DNA of 64,000 nt from Siphonodentalium dalli (lineage: Eukaryota; Mollusca; Scaphopoda; Gadilida; Siphonodentaliidae). Within the stretch, counting starts at the first letter, position 1. The number at the start of each line of letters is the position of its first letter. The stretch lies in NCBI GenBank assembly GCA_032622095.1, contig CP136068.1, positions 155,955,151-156,019,150 on the forward strand, written 5' to 3'. A program made the translations under genes and the position numbers. The notes below the pieces were generated by a model, which worked only from the letters and a program-made list of their open reading frames with translations, had not been told where the DNA came from and made no database searches. Below are positions 31,823 through 43,818 of the stretch, in pieces.

Positions 31823-32334
31823 AAATCTTCCATCAAAACAGGAATATTCACCTATGTCATGGCATCACAAACCATGGTTGGCAGCAGTGTGTTAGGGCTA
31901 ACGTTTCTAAAATGTTCTCTCATGGACGCGGTAAACAAATTTACCGTAGTTTCACATGCTAAGAAGTTTTTACACGTGTTTCAAGAACACCATACGGGTT
32001 TTACGGACAACGTTGTCGTTAAATATAGTTTGGACTTGGATTCAAAGGAAACGTTTAACGTTGAAAAGGAGTGTTTTGTTGGCGATATTTTAAACACTTT
32101 TAAAGTGAAAATGGTAGCATATGTTGGTATAGGATATTTTTGATTGAATTGGTATTGAATATTTTCTTTTTATTGTACTTTGTGATTTTAAATACAAATA
32201 AATACTATGCTATTCTATTTTATGCCTGGTGTCTTGCTGATCTCCTTCCAATATCATAATGAAGCTTCCAGCATTCAAATCACACCTGACATGTATATAT
32301 ACATGGGAAAGTGAGAACTTTTGGGAAAAAAAAA

Positions 32335-32612
32335 AAAATAATTCCTGTAATTCCAACAAAGGTAAAAATTGGGTATAGGGCAGAACCCAACTTGAGCTGT
32401 ATTGCTGGCTAGTAAACTCACATACCAAATTTCATTTCATTCAGTTCAGACTTACTAAAGTTATCATCTGGAAACGAAAATTAAGTGCAATTTCCAACAA
32501 AATGGGCCATGGGCCCATACCTCTGGTTCAAATGGTGGGCAGAACCCAAATTTGAGCCCCGACCAATAACAGAATACGTCCCATTTCTTAAAAATGTGCG
32601 TATAAAAATTAT
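32335..32612. mobile_element. Family K fragment with 3' end
   Basis: Two units with CACATACCAAATTTCATTTC and AGTTATCATCTGGAAACG, ending ATACGTCCCATTTCTTAAAA then ATGTGCGTATAAAAAT. The 3' hairpin matches the end of the 27171 element. The 5' head is missing. Confidence 0.7.
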
Positions 32613-33554
32613 AAATCCTGCCGCTCTGCTTCACAACGCATGTCCACAACTCTATCCACTACTGGCCATAAATGTAGGTGCACATTTTTTAACTTGCAAA
32701 CCCCTTTGTTATTTATGATAGTTAAATATTATCATTTTCTATTTGGTTTCTTTAAAGTTAGTTTAAACTGTATGTACTTGGGTTGTACAATTACAGACTG
32801 TTACATTAAAATTCCATTATTCGGGAGTAAACATAAACACATGCTTGTTGAGAAATTAAAGTTGTAAAAAGTGGTAGGGTTGCCATTGCTATGAGTTTTC
32901 AGAATCAACTATTCGACTGTTATAGTCGACAGTTAGTCATTTAATCATTAATATACGCACCTATATTACATCCAGGTAAACAAGTGATAAATGTGAAATT
33001 ACGATGACTTATTTACATCCAATCTGATGAGTTAAACTGTCAGTGCTTCCGTGTTTTATTTCATACACAACAAGGAATACTCCCATAGTCTCAATCATCA
33101 TCCCGATGTAGTTATAAACATGCCCTTACTATTATATACTGCCCATAATTGCCAATGTTTCTGCAAACTACACACATGGGGTGACAGTAACTGTGCAAAA
33201 TTGCATGAAGTAAAGCTAATCTCGGTCGTGACTTGCAAGCCGCGGATAAATATTTCGGCACATCACGTGCCTTGCATCAAGTTGGCGAAACTGTGTTGAA
33301 AACGTGCACTTACACCGAAGTTAACAAGGACATATGTAGACAGTGGCATATATTATGAGCTTTTGTGCGAGACACTGGGGCTGACAGGGATGCAGTCATA
33401 ATTACTACTGTGTATAACCTGGACATTTTCAATAAAGAATTGCCAGAGATAATGAATCAAATTAATCGTTTATATACGTAACTGGCAACCGCGTCGGAAA
33501 ATGTATACATCACCAAACAAAAATACATGTAATTATAAATATTAGCAGCCTTCC
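32613..33554. other. No firm feature
   Basis: AATAAA near 33432. The 33150-33299 stretch is open and Cys/His-rich, but no splice or conservation evidence supports it. Confidence 0.35.
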
Positions 33555-33810
33555 CAGGTAACTAAGTTCTATGACATAAACCAAGAAAGCATGTATTTTT
33601 TTAAAAGTCTGAGCCCTGAACCTGGCTCTAGAATCTGTTGAAGACCTAAAATGTGTGTTCGTCATTGATTATCCTTGATAATAGTGTAATGACTCCTTGA
33701 AGGTGACAACCAACTTAAAAGGATATAGAAGCCGCTACAATTCATATTGAAGATGTCAGTCCACAAACAAAATTACTTGAGACACAATGCAGCGGGCATC
33801 TTGTGATGAT
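33555..33810 (-). repeat. Dispersed repeat L, minus copy
   Basis: Inverted relative to 22919-23175, with the same landmarks (CATGTATTTTTTTAAAAGTC, TAGAATCTGTTGAAGACCTA, GCAGCGGGCATCTTGTGATG). Confidence 0.8.
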
Positions 33811-34407
33811 ACTTGTAGCCATTTTTATACCAATCTCAGATCATGGAACTATCAGGTTTTTAAATCTTCAAAACTTCACCTTTAATAATCAGATTATGAA
33901 TATGATTATTATCTCCAGAACTCTGTTCGCCATCATCATTATCATTGGCAACATCCCCCATCAGAATCATCAGAAAAAGAACACTCTAAATGTCTAGTTA
34001 GTCATGCGAGTATCAAGATCTTCTTGGCTTATGTCAAACCTAGATGAAAAAACAAAAAGAAAACAGTTAAATGGCGGGACATGACAATCTGCGAGATGGG
34101 ATGGAATATGGAATAGAATGACAATCTGCTGAACAGAATTTCAAATTGCGTGGAACGGCTGATATCTCGAGGAATACAGCATGTAGAGGGCTCCTTTTGT
34201 TATCTAACGAAAGGCCGATATTCGCCCTAGCCACACATACTAACCCCACTACTGACTGGTCATCTCTGAGTTCCTTTAACAAAATTTAACAAAGCATATC
34301 TGGAGTTTATGCCCAGTGTTGTCAATGCATGTCGCTCTACAAGCACGATGCTCGTGTATTTGTTTTTAATAAAGTTTGGAGTTTTCATACCAGTATATGG
34401 TCATATT
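33811..34407. other. Unassigned, with a possible minus-strand coding piece
   Basis: 34067-34282 on the minus strand is open for 71 codons with protein-like composition (SVVGLVCVARANIGLSLDNK). No splice sites or conservation were shown, so I do not call it a gene. Confidence 0.25.
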
Positions 34408-34616
34408 CAGTAATGCCCTAAATAATCGACTCCTTAACCACAGCAGAATTATGGGTAACTTTTCAGGATTTAGTTCCAAATATGGCTTGTTGCCAATCAT
34501 CGGAAATCTCAGAGAGCTTTCCGATGAATGGCAAGAAGCCATATTTCCCACTAAATCATGAAAAGTTACCCATAATTCTGCTGTGGTTAAGGAGTCGACT
34601 ACTTAGGGCATTACTG
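34408..34616. mobile_element. MITE family A, copy 7
   Basis: CAGTAATGCCCTAAATAATC left, CTACTTAGGGCATTACTG right; full length with the arms meeting near CGGAAATCTCAGAGAGCTTT. The left flank is TT instead of TA. Confidence 0.85.
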
Positions 34617-35222
34617 TATGTCTGTTTATTTCAGTTGATGAGACGGTGCAAAGTGTACCATAGAGAGCGTTGCAAGCATTAAGACCGCCTTTTTCGTGGA
34701 CCAAAGATTTTATTGAGACAGCTTTTAGTATTTGCTAGAAAGTGTTGTTATGTACCATCACCACCCCCCCCCCCCCCCCCCGATGGGTAATGGCATTTAT
34801 ATGGCAGACCATAATACTTGCTACACACACATGAATACCATCTGCGACTCAGCTATGCATGGTATATATGACTACAGCTACAACCCTTCCATTCTGACAA
34901 TAATTGAACTTGGATGGAATGGCATGTTGACACAGAAGAGTGTTCTGTTTATTATTTCTGTAAAATATGAATCCGACTTCAAAGCACCTACGTGCACTGA
35001 CCTGAACCATAGCAGAGTATCTCCTGGCATTTCTACGTTCTAAATGTATGAAGGGCCAGAATAAAAAAAAAAAAAAACCTATGCCCAATTTATATAAGGA
35101 ACCACAACAAGGGCAGATCACACACACAAGTCATAACTTAATAACAAGCAATCGAGCGCAACAATATTATATTTATGCATGTTCATATTGTTCCTGATTC
35201 GTTCTGTTTAGGCCACCACAAT
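34617..35222. other. Unassigned; poly-C tract
   Basis: A C homopolymer of about 18 bases lies near 34763-34780 after CACCATCACCACC. TATTTCAG at 34629-34636 could be an acceptor for a very short exon, but nothing supports it. Confidence 0.4.
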
Positions 35223-35637
35223 TTAACCCTTTACCCAACAAAACGGCAAAAAACGCCCAAATAAAGCTTCAACAGCCTAAAATATCTTCGGTCTGTCTCA
35301 ATAACACCATACAAATATGGATATCATTGGAACCGGTTCATTGACCACATTGTGATGGTTACAGTTATGCCCTGTGCCAATGCATTCTTTTATATATGCG
35401 AGTCGACCATAGGTTGCCTCGCATATTTAAGAGAATGCATTGGCCTAAAAAAAATCCTTTTTTTAACACTTTTTACCATTTTTTCTCACATTCTTTAACA
35501 ATTTTTATAATATATTTCTACATTCTTTGACAATTTTATCATTTTTAATATGTGTTAAGCCATGTTAAACCTATGGTCGACTCGCATATATAAGAGAATG
35601 CATTGGCACAGGGCCATTCTGTTGGGTAAAGGGTTAA
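35223..35637. mobile_element. piggyBac-like TTAA MITE, end type i
   Basis: TTAA, CCCTTTACCCAACAAAACGG, one full core palindrome (35377-35443), a second core reduced to its 3' arm (35570-35612), then TTCTGTTGGGTAAAGGG and TTAA. Confidence 0.87.
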
Positions 35638-36117
35638 TGACTTGACTTACAAACATGAGAGGAAAAATTCTCTAGATGGAGAAGGGGGGAAATATTGGAC
35701 ATATTGTTCGACGACTTTCCCCGCATGATCACTGGTGAACTAAACACTAAACATCATTAATTCATTTAGATATCATTGATTAACTTCTCATAAAATGTAA
35801 ACAATAACATGAAACCTGATATTCATTATTTCCCCAGTCTTCTGTGGCTGAATTTGAGTGTATCCTATTGGGGAATATTATACAAGCGGATTTAATATAT
35901 CAAAATTAATTCAGATTCAGAGATACTTACTCCCTGTGAATACCAATACTGGGTGTATATAGTCTGCATATTAAATACTAAACAAAATGTCACATTGAGG
36001 GTGTAATCTGTAAGTTGCTGTTGATAATTGTGTCAAACATTAAGTTACTCAGACATCCAGAAGAAATCAAGGGAAGGTGAACTTAAACTATATTGAACAA
36101 GAGTGTTTGAGATCTAA
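35638..36117. other. No firm feature
   Basis: An acceptor-like TATTTCCCCAG ends at 35837 and is followed by a 24-codon open frame (SSVAEFECILLGNIIQADL) before a stop. Too weak to call. Confidence 0.25.
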
Positions 36118-36203
36118 TATGAAGTTATTATACAATGTTGTGTACAGTATTGTGTTTTTCTTGTACGAGTCCAGGTGGTGAAAAGTCATATTGGACGAGA
36201 CAT
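36118..36203. mobile_element. Half copy of hairpin family E
   Basis: ATACAATGTTGTGTACAGTA, TTTTTCTTGTACGAGTCCAG, GTGGTGAAAAGTCATATTGG: one arm of the 1297-1446 palindrome. Confidence 0.7.
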
Positions 36204-36331
36204 GCAAAATGAAATAAGAATACCCTACATAATTGGTGGAATTTCTAACAAAGATATTTGAAATCAAAGGCACAGCTTGGTTCACATTATTTAATGTGCA
36301 TTTTGTCCGTAGGCCTCGCTATTAAAGATAT

Positions 36332-37590
36332 TAGTGATGCGGACCGGTCCGCGGTCCAGGGGTGGACCGTGGTCAGGGGTGGACCGTGGTCTGGTCCGGA
36401 CCGTGGTCCGGGTGTCACTAGCCCGGACCGCCGGTCCGGTACTCTCCGGTCCACTATTTTACTTCAGTTATAATAAACTATCGCGAATATTATTGCGTAT
36501 TTGCCGTCATATCAATTAGCAACGATGTATTGACGCATTCAAGTGGTTAATATCTATTGTTGGGAACAAAACAAATGTTAAATTGTTGAACATTCTGAAA
36601 AAAGTTCAAATTTGTTAGAATAAACCATATGTTAATATGTCAATCATTCTGAAAACATTTTCAAATTTGTTACTGATGTAAACCAAATATTAAAAAGTTA
36701 AGCATTCTGAAAACATTTTCAAAATATAAAAAACTGCTTGTTTCATTCTAAATTGTTTTTAATAACTACTATCCTACACTGGCCAACACTATGTAGCACC
36801 CTATCAATGCGACAAACATGCAACTGAATGAGTATGGAACTATTTGTGATAAACAATGTAACATGGCATCAACTAATCAATTTGGGTGGTTATCGAATCA
36901 AGTATTCTATTGTTTTTCACAGTTATAATTATCGAAGAAACATGCAACCACATTACATAGTACATACACAAGACAGTCACATTAATCCAATAGTAGTTGT
37001 ACTTAGGTATATAACTAATTGTTAGGACTATACAATCAGCCATCACAATCTCCAAGACTCCAATATTAATGTAGTAGTCATATTAGTACACATTTGTATA
37101 ATTGTCATCAGTATAGTTATTTCGTTTAAATTTCAATTTAATGAAAATAAGTATGATACGAATCATGCATACGATCAGTTGAGTGCCATGTTTAATAGAT
37201 TGGTTATAACACATTCTGGCCCTAGCTAGCTATATATCTGTCCAATACATTTAATTAGTGCATGTTCGCATTACGAGAAATACTATCATCGTGCATCGTT
37301 CCCATTATATCCCACCAGAGACCGACAATGATGCATACAATCGGCAAAGAATGTAAGTTTTAACATATATGGACTCATTGCAATGCACTGAACTCAGTAA
37401 CCTTATAGTTTGTACTATACAGAGTACAAACTTTGAGAAAACAGAATGCATTAACATATAGCCTATAATAGGTGGACCGGACCGTTTTGGACCGGTCCAG
37501 GCATGTGTACCGGACCGGAATGGCATGGACCGGACTGGACCGTCTGGTCAGTGGACCGGACCACCCAAGGTGGTCCGGTCCGCATCACTA
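36332..37590. mobile_element. hAT-like element with GGTCCGG subterminal repeats
   Basis: Ends TAGTGATGCGGACCGG and CCGGTCCGCATCACTA. Dense GGTCCG/CGGACC repeats lie within about 110 bp of each end (36341-36455, 37470-37580) and an AT-rich interior with no ORF lies between. It sits inside a copy of repeat J, between ATTAAAGATAT and CATATTATGCAC. The 8-bp target duplication is not intact. Confidence 0.8.
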
Positions 37591-37591
37591 C

Positions 37592-37960
37592 ATATTATGC
37601 ACTTGTTCGGGTGCGTTCAACTTATAAGTTGATATGCAGGCACAATGTTAACAGGAAGAATGTAGCATTCTACTAATCTCGCCGAAAATCTGAAGCAAAT
37701 CGACTGTAGCACTCCATAGAAAACATCGTCTGAACTATGCTCAATAGTAAATATTTACTTCTCAATTCGGGGCGCATCTATCGGGGACAAACTAACGAAA
37801 GTGATATCGCCATCAAGAGTCACGTTATTTAATTAATATATAAGAATAACGGTTTATGCAATCAATTTGGATATAATATTTGTAAATATAACTACTTTGA
37901 GCAGTATTGTTATCCATTTATATTTGATCACCTACCAGAGTGTTTCACATCACTTTAACT
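37592..37960 (+). repeat. Dispersed repeat J, split by the hAT element
   Basis: Continues the order of landmarks seen at 24050 (TTGTTCGGGTGCG, CATTCTACTAATC, AGAAAACATCG, GTGTTTCACATCACTTTAA); its first bases are left of the hAT at about 36320-36331. Confidence 0.78.
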
Positions 37961-38119
37961 TTGTTGACTTCAATGACAATGTATTTTGCTTGGAACCCGG
38001 AGACAACGTGCATCGGAATATCATTAGATAATTCGTGTCCAATGCCATTGTCAGCAGACAATGTTTTTGCTGATAGACTTTTAATAAATTATTCATTGCC
38101 CACATCTATATCTATATTT

Positions 38120-38152
38120 GCGAATGTCTGTCTGTCTGTCTGTCTGTCTGTG
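38120..38152. repeat. (TGTC)n microsatellite
   Basis: About seven TGTC repeats at the start of a tandem-array region. Confidence 0.85.
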
Positions 38153-38189
38153 TTCTATAGAAATTCACAGGGGACCATCTAGATGATGC

Positions 38190-39830
38190 CAAAGGGGTCT
38201 ACTAGGAGTAACTTTTTACGAGAAAGATAATGGTCGGGGTTAAAATTTTCTAAAGTGACGCCGTTGTTGTCAGGGGCAGAAAAGGGGGAGGGGCAGAAAA
38301 CAAATTTGTCGGCGATTGCCACGAAACTTATATATAATGATTCCCATAATATGAGGAATCCAATGGTGTGTTTTAAATATGGCAAAAGTCGCGCCGTTCG
38401 CGTCAGGGGTGCCCGGAAGGGGGAGGGGCAGAATTTTTTTCTGTCGCCAATTGCCACGAAACTTACATATAATCATCCCCATGATATGAAGAATCCACCG
38501 GTGTGGTTTAAATATATCAAAAGTGGCGTCGTTCGAGTCAGGGTTGCACGAAAGGGGAGAGGGGCACCAAAATTGATAAAACTAATTTTAGCGCCGATTT
38601 CCACCAAATTGATATATATTCTTCTTCGTGATACAAGGAATCTAATTGTGCGATTTAAGAACGCCAAATTGTTGTCCAAACGATGAGAGATTGGGAGGGG
38701 AGGGGCACTAAATTTGATAATAATTGGTTTAGTCCCCGATTGCCACCACACTTATACAAAAGCATCCCCATGGTATGAAGAGTCTAATGGTGTGGCTTAT
38801 ATCTGTCAAATGTGGCCTCATTCGAGTCAGGGGTGTATTGAAAGGGACAGGGGCACAAAATTGATGCACAATTATTTTGGCGCCAATTTCCACCAAATTG
38901 ATACACGTTGATACGAGGAATCGAATCGTGTGATTTAAAGATGCCATAGTGGTGCTGTTTAGGTGAGAGATGGGGAGGGAGGGATTGGCACCAAATTTGA
39001 TAAAAAAAATTGTATATAAATTGTGTATAGAGATGAGAGAGACACAAAAAGATATATATATATATGTTTAGTGCCGATTTCCACCAGATTGATATATATT
39101 CTTCTCCGTGATACGAGGAATCTTATCATGTATAGATACACCAAATTGGTGCCCTATGGGTGAGATATGGGGACCTTCAATTTGATACGAATTTGTATAC
39201 TCACCAATTTTCACCAATTTCATATATATGCATCTCAAATGATACAAGAAATCAAATTGTGCTGTCTGTCTTTCTGTATGTCTGTTTGTTCTATATATAA
39301 CTTCACGCGGTACAATCGAGATGGCCCCAAGGCGTTCTAAGAGGGGTAACTTTTAACAAGGAAGATAATGGTGCGGGTTTAGATTTAAATTAAAATGGTG
39401 CTGTTGGTGTCAGGGGAAGAAAAGGGGGAGGTCGGCAAAATTTAAAAAATATGGTGAATTAGTTTTGTCGCCGATTTCCACCAAACGAATACATCATCTC
39501 CGCAATATGGTGTTGTTCGAGTCAGCGTTGCATCAACTATTGATTTAATAAACTAGTTTTAGCCCAGATTTCCACCAAATGGATATATTATTCTTCTCTA
39601 TGATACGAGGAATATCATCGTGTGATTTAGTGACGACAAATTGCTGTCGTTTGGGTGAGAGATGTGGGTTCATAACTATTCTCATAATGTGTTTAGTTGC
39701 TTATTACCACCAATCATATATATAATCATCGCCAGTATATCATGCATCCATGAGTCTAATGGGCGTGGTTTAAATATGTCAAAAGAGGCAAAAGCTGATA
39801 CAATATATATTTGGCACTAATTTCCAGCAA
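38190..39830. repeat. Degenerate tandem array, units of about 145-200 bp
   Basis: Repeated landmarks: GTCAGGGGCAGAAAAGGGGG-like, CGCCGATTTCCACCAAATTG and ACGAGGAATCTAATCGTGTG. At least eight degenerate units. Open frames occur on both strands with repeated peptides, which marks them as array artefacts and not genes. Confidence 0.75.
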
Positions 39831-40880
39831 ATTCATACATGTTTTTATCTAATGATATACTATGAATTAAATCACATTTGGTGTCGTTTGCGTCACGGAT
39901 GGCGAGCGGATATGCACTATCATAGATAAGATTGCTATTCGCCGATATCCACATATAAGTTATATAGTCATCCAGGCCATCTCCATATAATATTAAGGAG
40001 ATTTGGGCATTCACATTTCACAATCCCGACAAATGGTAACCCACTTATAAGTCACTTGAACAATTATATCTTCTTAACTGTCATATTTATATGGAGATGG
40101 CAATCAGGACATTCACACGGTGAGCTAGCAGAAAGATATACATAAAATAAGCATTAAACGTATATTTATCATTCTATTGAAGAGATACATATATTCGTGC
40201 AAATTGAGAGACCTCGAACCGTCAGAGGATTGCATATATATTATAACAAAATTGAGTCTGTTCCATTCAATAGAGTTTCCACAAAAAAAGTTACAATTTG
40301 TCAGGAGATATGGAAGACCTGTTCAAAAATAGTAGTCACAGTGTGCAGTCATATATAGTTTCTTCTGATATACAATAAAATGCACATGACTTTTCAGGAT
40401 CCTCCCAATACTGACATCTGACAAGGGGTTTAGAACAGACTCATCGACTGACATAAACAACTCAAAATCTCGCTCTGTGTCTGGCAAATGTAGCTGATAT
40501 ACTTGCTCAGCAACATTTCGTTGAAACTGAGAAAATTTAACCAATATATAGCACCATGAGCACCTGGAAATTTCTTTGAAACACCTGTATCTTCATGGAG
40601 ATATGATAGCCAGGTATCCTCGAGATCTTAGTCCAACCCACTAGATTGATTGATACATCTCAATATGTAAAACCCAATTGACATCTTTTATTTATGCGAA
40701 CTAATGTCTTTATGATGTCCATGTGTCATATTATAACGCCTGACGATTACGCAGTTGTAAATAAATAAATACTTCATTATTTGTAGAACGGATTAATCGC
40801 GATAAACAGAATGACAATTGACAAGGTGGGCCACTACTTATATTCCATGACTGTAATAATCATGTTTTGTGATGCTATTT

Positions 40881-41011
40881 GAATATACAATTTATGAGAA
40901 AACGTATAACACTTTAAGCAAGAGTGTTCTCTATTCCCAACAAATATCCACAGCATACAGATGGTTTCACATCGCATTAACCTGGGCAACGCCGGGTAAC
41001 CCTGCTAGTCC
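40881..41011 (+). mobile_element. Helitron-like 3' terminus
   Basis: GATGGTTTCACATCGCATTA, then ACCTGGGCAACGCCGGGTAA, then CCCTGCTAGT at about 41010. A GC-rich mini-hairpin shortly before CTAGT is the 3' signature of Helitrons. The upstream sequence resembles the end of repeat J (GTTTCACATCACTTTAA), so J copies may be Helitron-derived. No Rep/helicase ORF is present. Confidence 0.5.
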
Positions 41012-41166
41012 TTAATAATGTCAGAAACCTTTGAATTTAAATTGACATTTATTAGTTTTTGCGATTAAACGTTAATACCGATGACGGTAAAAGTAAACTA
41101 AAGTACATTTTTTCGATCAGCCGACATTATTTCACGGTTTCAGTTTCGACTTCAGTAATTAACTAC

Positions 41167-41511
41167 AGAAGAGAATTATTCGGTTGGCGATTATCGCAAT
41201 ACGATAGGGGAACACTCCGACGTTCGTACTCAAGATTTCACCAATTTTTGTACCTAGCATGCCTGTCCCAAGTTTCACGGGAAAATGGCTAATTTGATTC
41301 TATTTGTCATTATATATATATTGATCACCCCATTTATTATTCATTTTCATAAAAATAAAATAAAACAAGCCAAAGATGATATGTTTAAAATGTTTTAAGC
41401 ATAAAATTGGCAATAAGTTATCAGAGTAGGTTATACTTGTGATAGTTACGTTATGCACACTGTTCCCCAATTGTATTGCAATAATCGCCAACCAAATTAT
41501 TCCCCTTCGGA
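41167..41511. mobile_element. Foldback element
   Basis: Arm GAATTATTCGGTTGGCGATT..GGGGAACA at 41167-41218 is inverted at 41458-41511 (TGTTCCCCAATTG..AATCGCCAACCAAATTATTC). AT-rich centre; one copy in the window. Confidence 0.65.
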
Positions 41512-41691
41512 CCATTCAAAAAGTAGGAATCCGGACTCCGCAGATGTCGCCATTTGCTACACGATACATAAAAAACAATGAACGTGCGCCAGAATGAGAA
41601 TCCAATGCCATAATAAGTCACATATCTAGCAGATAACTGTCGGGAATTACTAGAAATGCAATAGATCAAGAATTTCTAGAGTATCAAGTGT

Positions 41692-42110
41692 GTAAAGTCG
41701 GGATTTTTTTACCCTGTGCCAATGCATTCTCTTATATATGCGAGTCGACCATAGGTCACCTCCCATAAAAAAGAGAATGCATTGGCCTAACAATTTTTTA
41801 TCATTTTTTTTAAATAAATGTTTCTTACAATTTTTAGGACATAAAATAAAAAACATCCATTACCCTGCATGGAGCCCCACACATATATAGAAGCATATAG
41901 AAGAGTGTCGTCTGCTCATGTTTGTCTGGGGCTCTGTATGGGTGAAATTATAAAATTGTTAAAGAATACAAGAAAAAATTATTAAAATTGTAAAAAATTG
42001 TTAGGCCAATGCATTCTCTTATATATGCGAGGCGACCTATATATAAGAGAATGCATTGGCACAGGGTAAAAAATCACGACTTACGACTGGATTTGATATG
42101 GCGGGTCACA
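41692..42110. mobile_element. Core-bearing MITE, end type iii, left-truncated
   Basis: The right end reads GATATGGCGGGTCACA then TA; the left end stops inside the inverted repeat at TAAAGTCGGGATTT. Two core palindromes (41718-41783, 42006-42058), the second with its central hairpin shortened. The interior (CATGTTTGTCTGGGGCTCTG) is inverted relative to 10978-11035. Confidence 0.8.
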
Positions 42111-42208
42111 TATGCAGACATCGTCTGTATGGGGCCTGGAAGTATATAAGTGATATGCTTTTGGCTGTATTTTACTGCTGACAAATTCAAATATATAGCA
42201 CGTCACAC

Positions 42209-42210
<2 letters not shown>

Positions 42211-42241
<31 letters not shown>
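42211..42241 (+). repeat. Poly-G tract of about 31
   Basis: Uninterrupted G run. Strong G-quadruplex potential; its length is likely to be unstable or misassembled. Confidence 0.9.
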
Positions 42242-42242
<1 letters not shown>

Positions 42243-43160
42243 CATTTGTTGGTATTACGTGTAAAGATGGTCTATCAATTTGTAGCAAATTTTATATAGA
42301 TCCGGGGTATAAAATAGTAGAAATGAATCGAGGACAAGTGTCAATTAATATCACTCTTATTAAGATTTTTCTTTACCGGTACATTTTTAGGAGTATTAAA
42401 ACGTTCGGAGCGTAACAAAAGGGATACTTAAGTCTCGTTGGTAACCTCAGTCAAGACAAATTGCATTTCAACTATAGATTTCACCGAGAGCTCATGTCTG
42501 TTGATAATTATCATAACGAATATGCACGATAAATGGTGGGCAAATGTTCACCATTTCTAATGCCAATTAACGTAGATCTTTGAATTTACATACCTGCAAT
42601 GATATGCTCCTCCTCATCGGATCGGAAGTTCATGTCTGTTAATAATTACCATAAAGAACATGTGCGATAAATGGTGGACAAATGACACACCCAAAACTCC
42701 ATCAATTTAAGACACGCCTGAAAAATATGATAAAAGGATATTGAATTCCGGGTTATTAATTTGATATCATATTTGCCTTGATCGACATATTATCAACTCG
42801 ACTGATATATTTAGGCTGACAGCATACGAACATAACAACAATCCAGTCAGTTATTGTATATGAGCACTATAATATTCGCTATATTAGACAACCACCATTA
42901 TTGAGTCTCCCGAATAACAGTTACCGCCCATGTACAACAATAATTATAATTAAGCTTCATATGCTCCATATCAAGGGAGGTTAATAAATAGATAAACACA
43001 ATACCAGATAAAAAATACAAGATCCGATGACGTCATATGATATCACAAGCCTATATTATCATGACAAAACACATGACGAATGACAATTAAACAGAAAAGG
43101 ACAAATAATGTGGAAGAGAATCTACATGCAGGTACCTTTACCTCCTCCGGGGAAATAGAA
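42242..43160. other. Unassigned; one partial duplication
   Basis: A block of about 60 bp, AAGTTCATGTCTGTTRATAA then CGATAAATGGTGGRCAAATG, occurs at about 42489-42550 and again at 42627-42690. Nothing else recognised. Confidence 0.45.
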
Positions 43161-43385
43161 AGACCTATATGGTAAAACAAATATGGTAAAACATATATAT
43201 GGTAAAGACCTATATGGTAAAACCAATATGGTAAAACCTCTATGGTATATGGTAAAGACCTATATGGTATGTGGTAAAACCGATATGGTAAAACCTCTAT
43301 GGTATATGGTAAAGACCTATATGGTGAAGACCTATATGGTAAAGACCTATATCGTAAAGACTACACGAGACATATATGGTAAAAT
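43161..43385. repeat. ATATGGTAAA minisatellite
   Basis: Irregular repeats of ACCTATATGGTAAA and relatives, about 17 units with a higher-order pattern (GACCTATATGGTA..ACCTCTATGGTATATGGTAA). It reads as a repetitive MVKTYMVK peptide in one frame, which is an artefact of the repeat. Confidence 0.88.
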
Positions 43386-43818
43386 CTACATGAGACCAGA
43401 CCCAAACAAAATAAAATTCACATTAAATGACACATGGTCATACATTAATGCAATAGCAGAAAATACTGAAAAATAATAAAAATGATAATAATGCACTGCT
43501 TGACATGGTGGATTTAGGGTCGGGTGCTGGGGACTTATTAGGCGGGCAAGTCATATCATGGAGTGAAGCGGTAAGAATGTTTAATGGAGCAATATTATAC
43601 AATATCCTTGTCTAGATTTGTCAAATCTATAGTTCTTCGAAAAATATTCATGTACTATTTTAAAGACTAAAGTACGTGCTAGTCTTAAAATAATAGGCTC
43701 GATCGCCATACAATAAAAGGTCGACATTAATTTCCACATTCAACATTTGAAGCTTATGAAACATATAGCTATGGAGATTATATATTTAGGACAAAACATG
43801 AGATAATGTTCTGAATCC

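Larger units (their letters stand above)
30339..32143 (+). pseudogene. Small gene interrupted by a hAT element
   Basis: It begins with an ATG in a TISU-like context (MAAPTENKK), but that frame stops after 14 codons at 30381. The +1 frame runs open up to the hAT insertion at 30390 and resumes after it, at 31823, for 106 codons. It encodes KSSIKTGIFTYVMASQTMVG, VVSHAKKFLHVFQEHHTGF and a C-terminus VAYVGIGYF, with stop at 32141-32143 and AATAAA at 32197. Both the frameshift and the insertion argue that this copy is dead. No introns are visible between start and poly(A) signal, so a retrocopy is possible. Family unrecognised. Confidence 0.5.

Noticed and set aside
34376-34682. Frames on both strands reading FSGFSRKYGLLPFIG and similar peptides at several places
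   Set aside because: These are translations of the family A palindrome, found wherever that MITE occurs.
38255-39144. Overlapping open frames on both strands of the 38-39 kb region with repeated peptides
   Set aside because: They arise from a tandem DNA array read on both strands; the repeated motifs shift with the repeat unit and no splice or start context is present.
41059-41292. 77-codon frame MRLNVNTDDGKSKLK
   Set aside because: It runs through one arm of a foldback element and has no independent support.
43183-43476. 97-codon frame rich in MVKTYMVK
   Set aside because: Direct translation of the ATATGGTAAA minisatellite.
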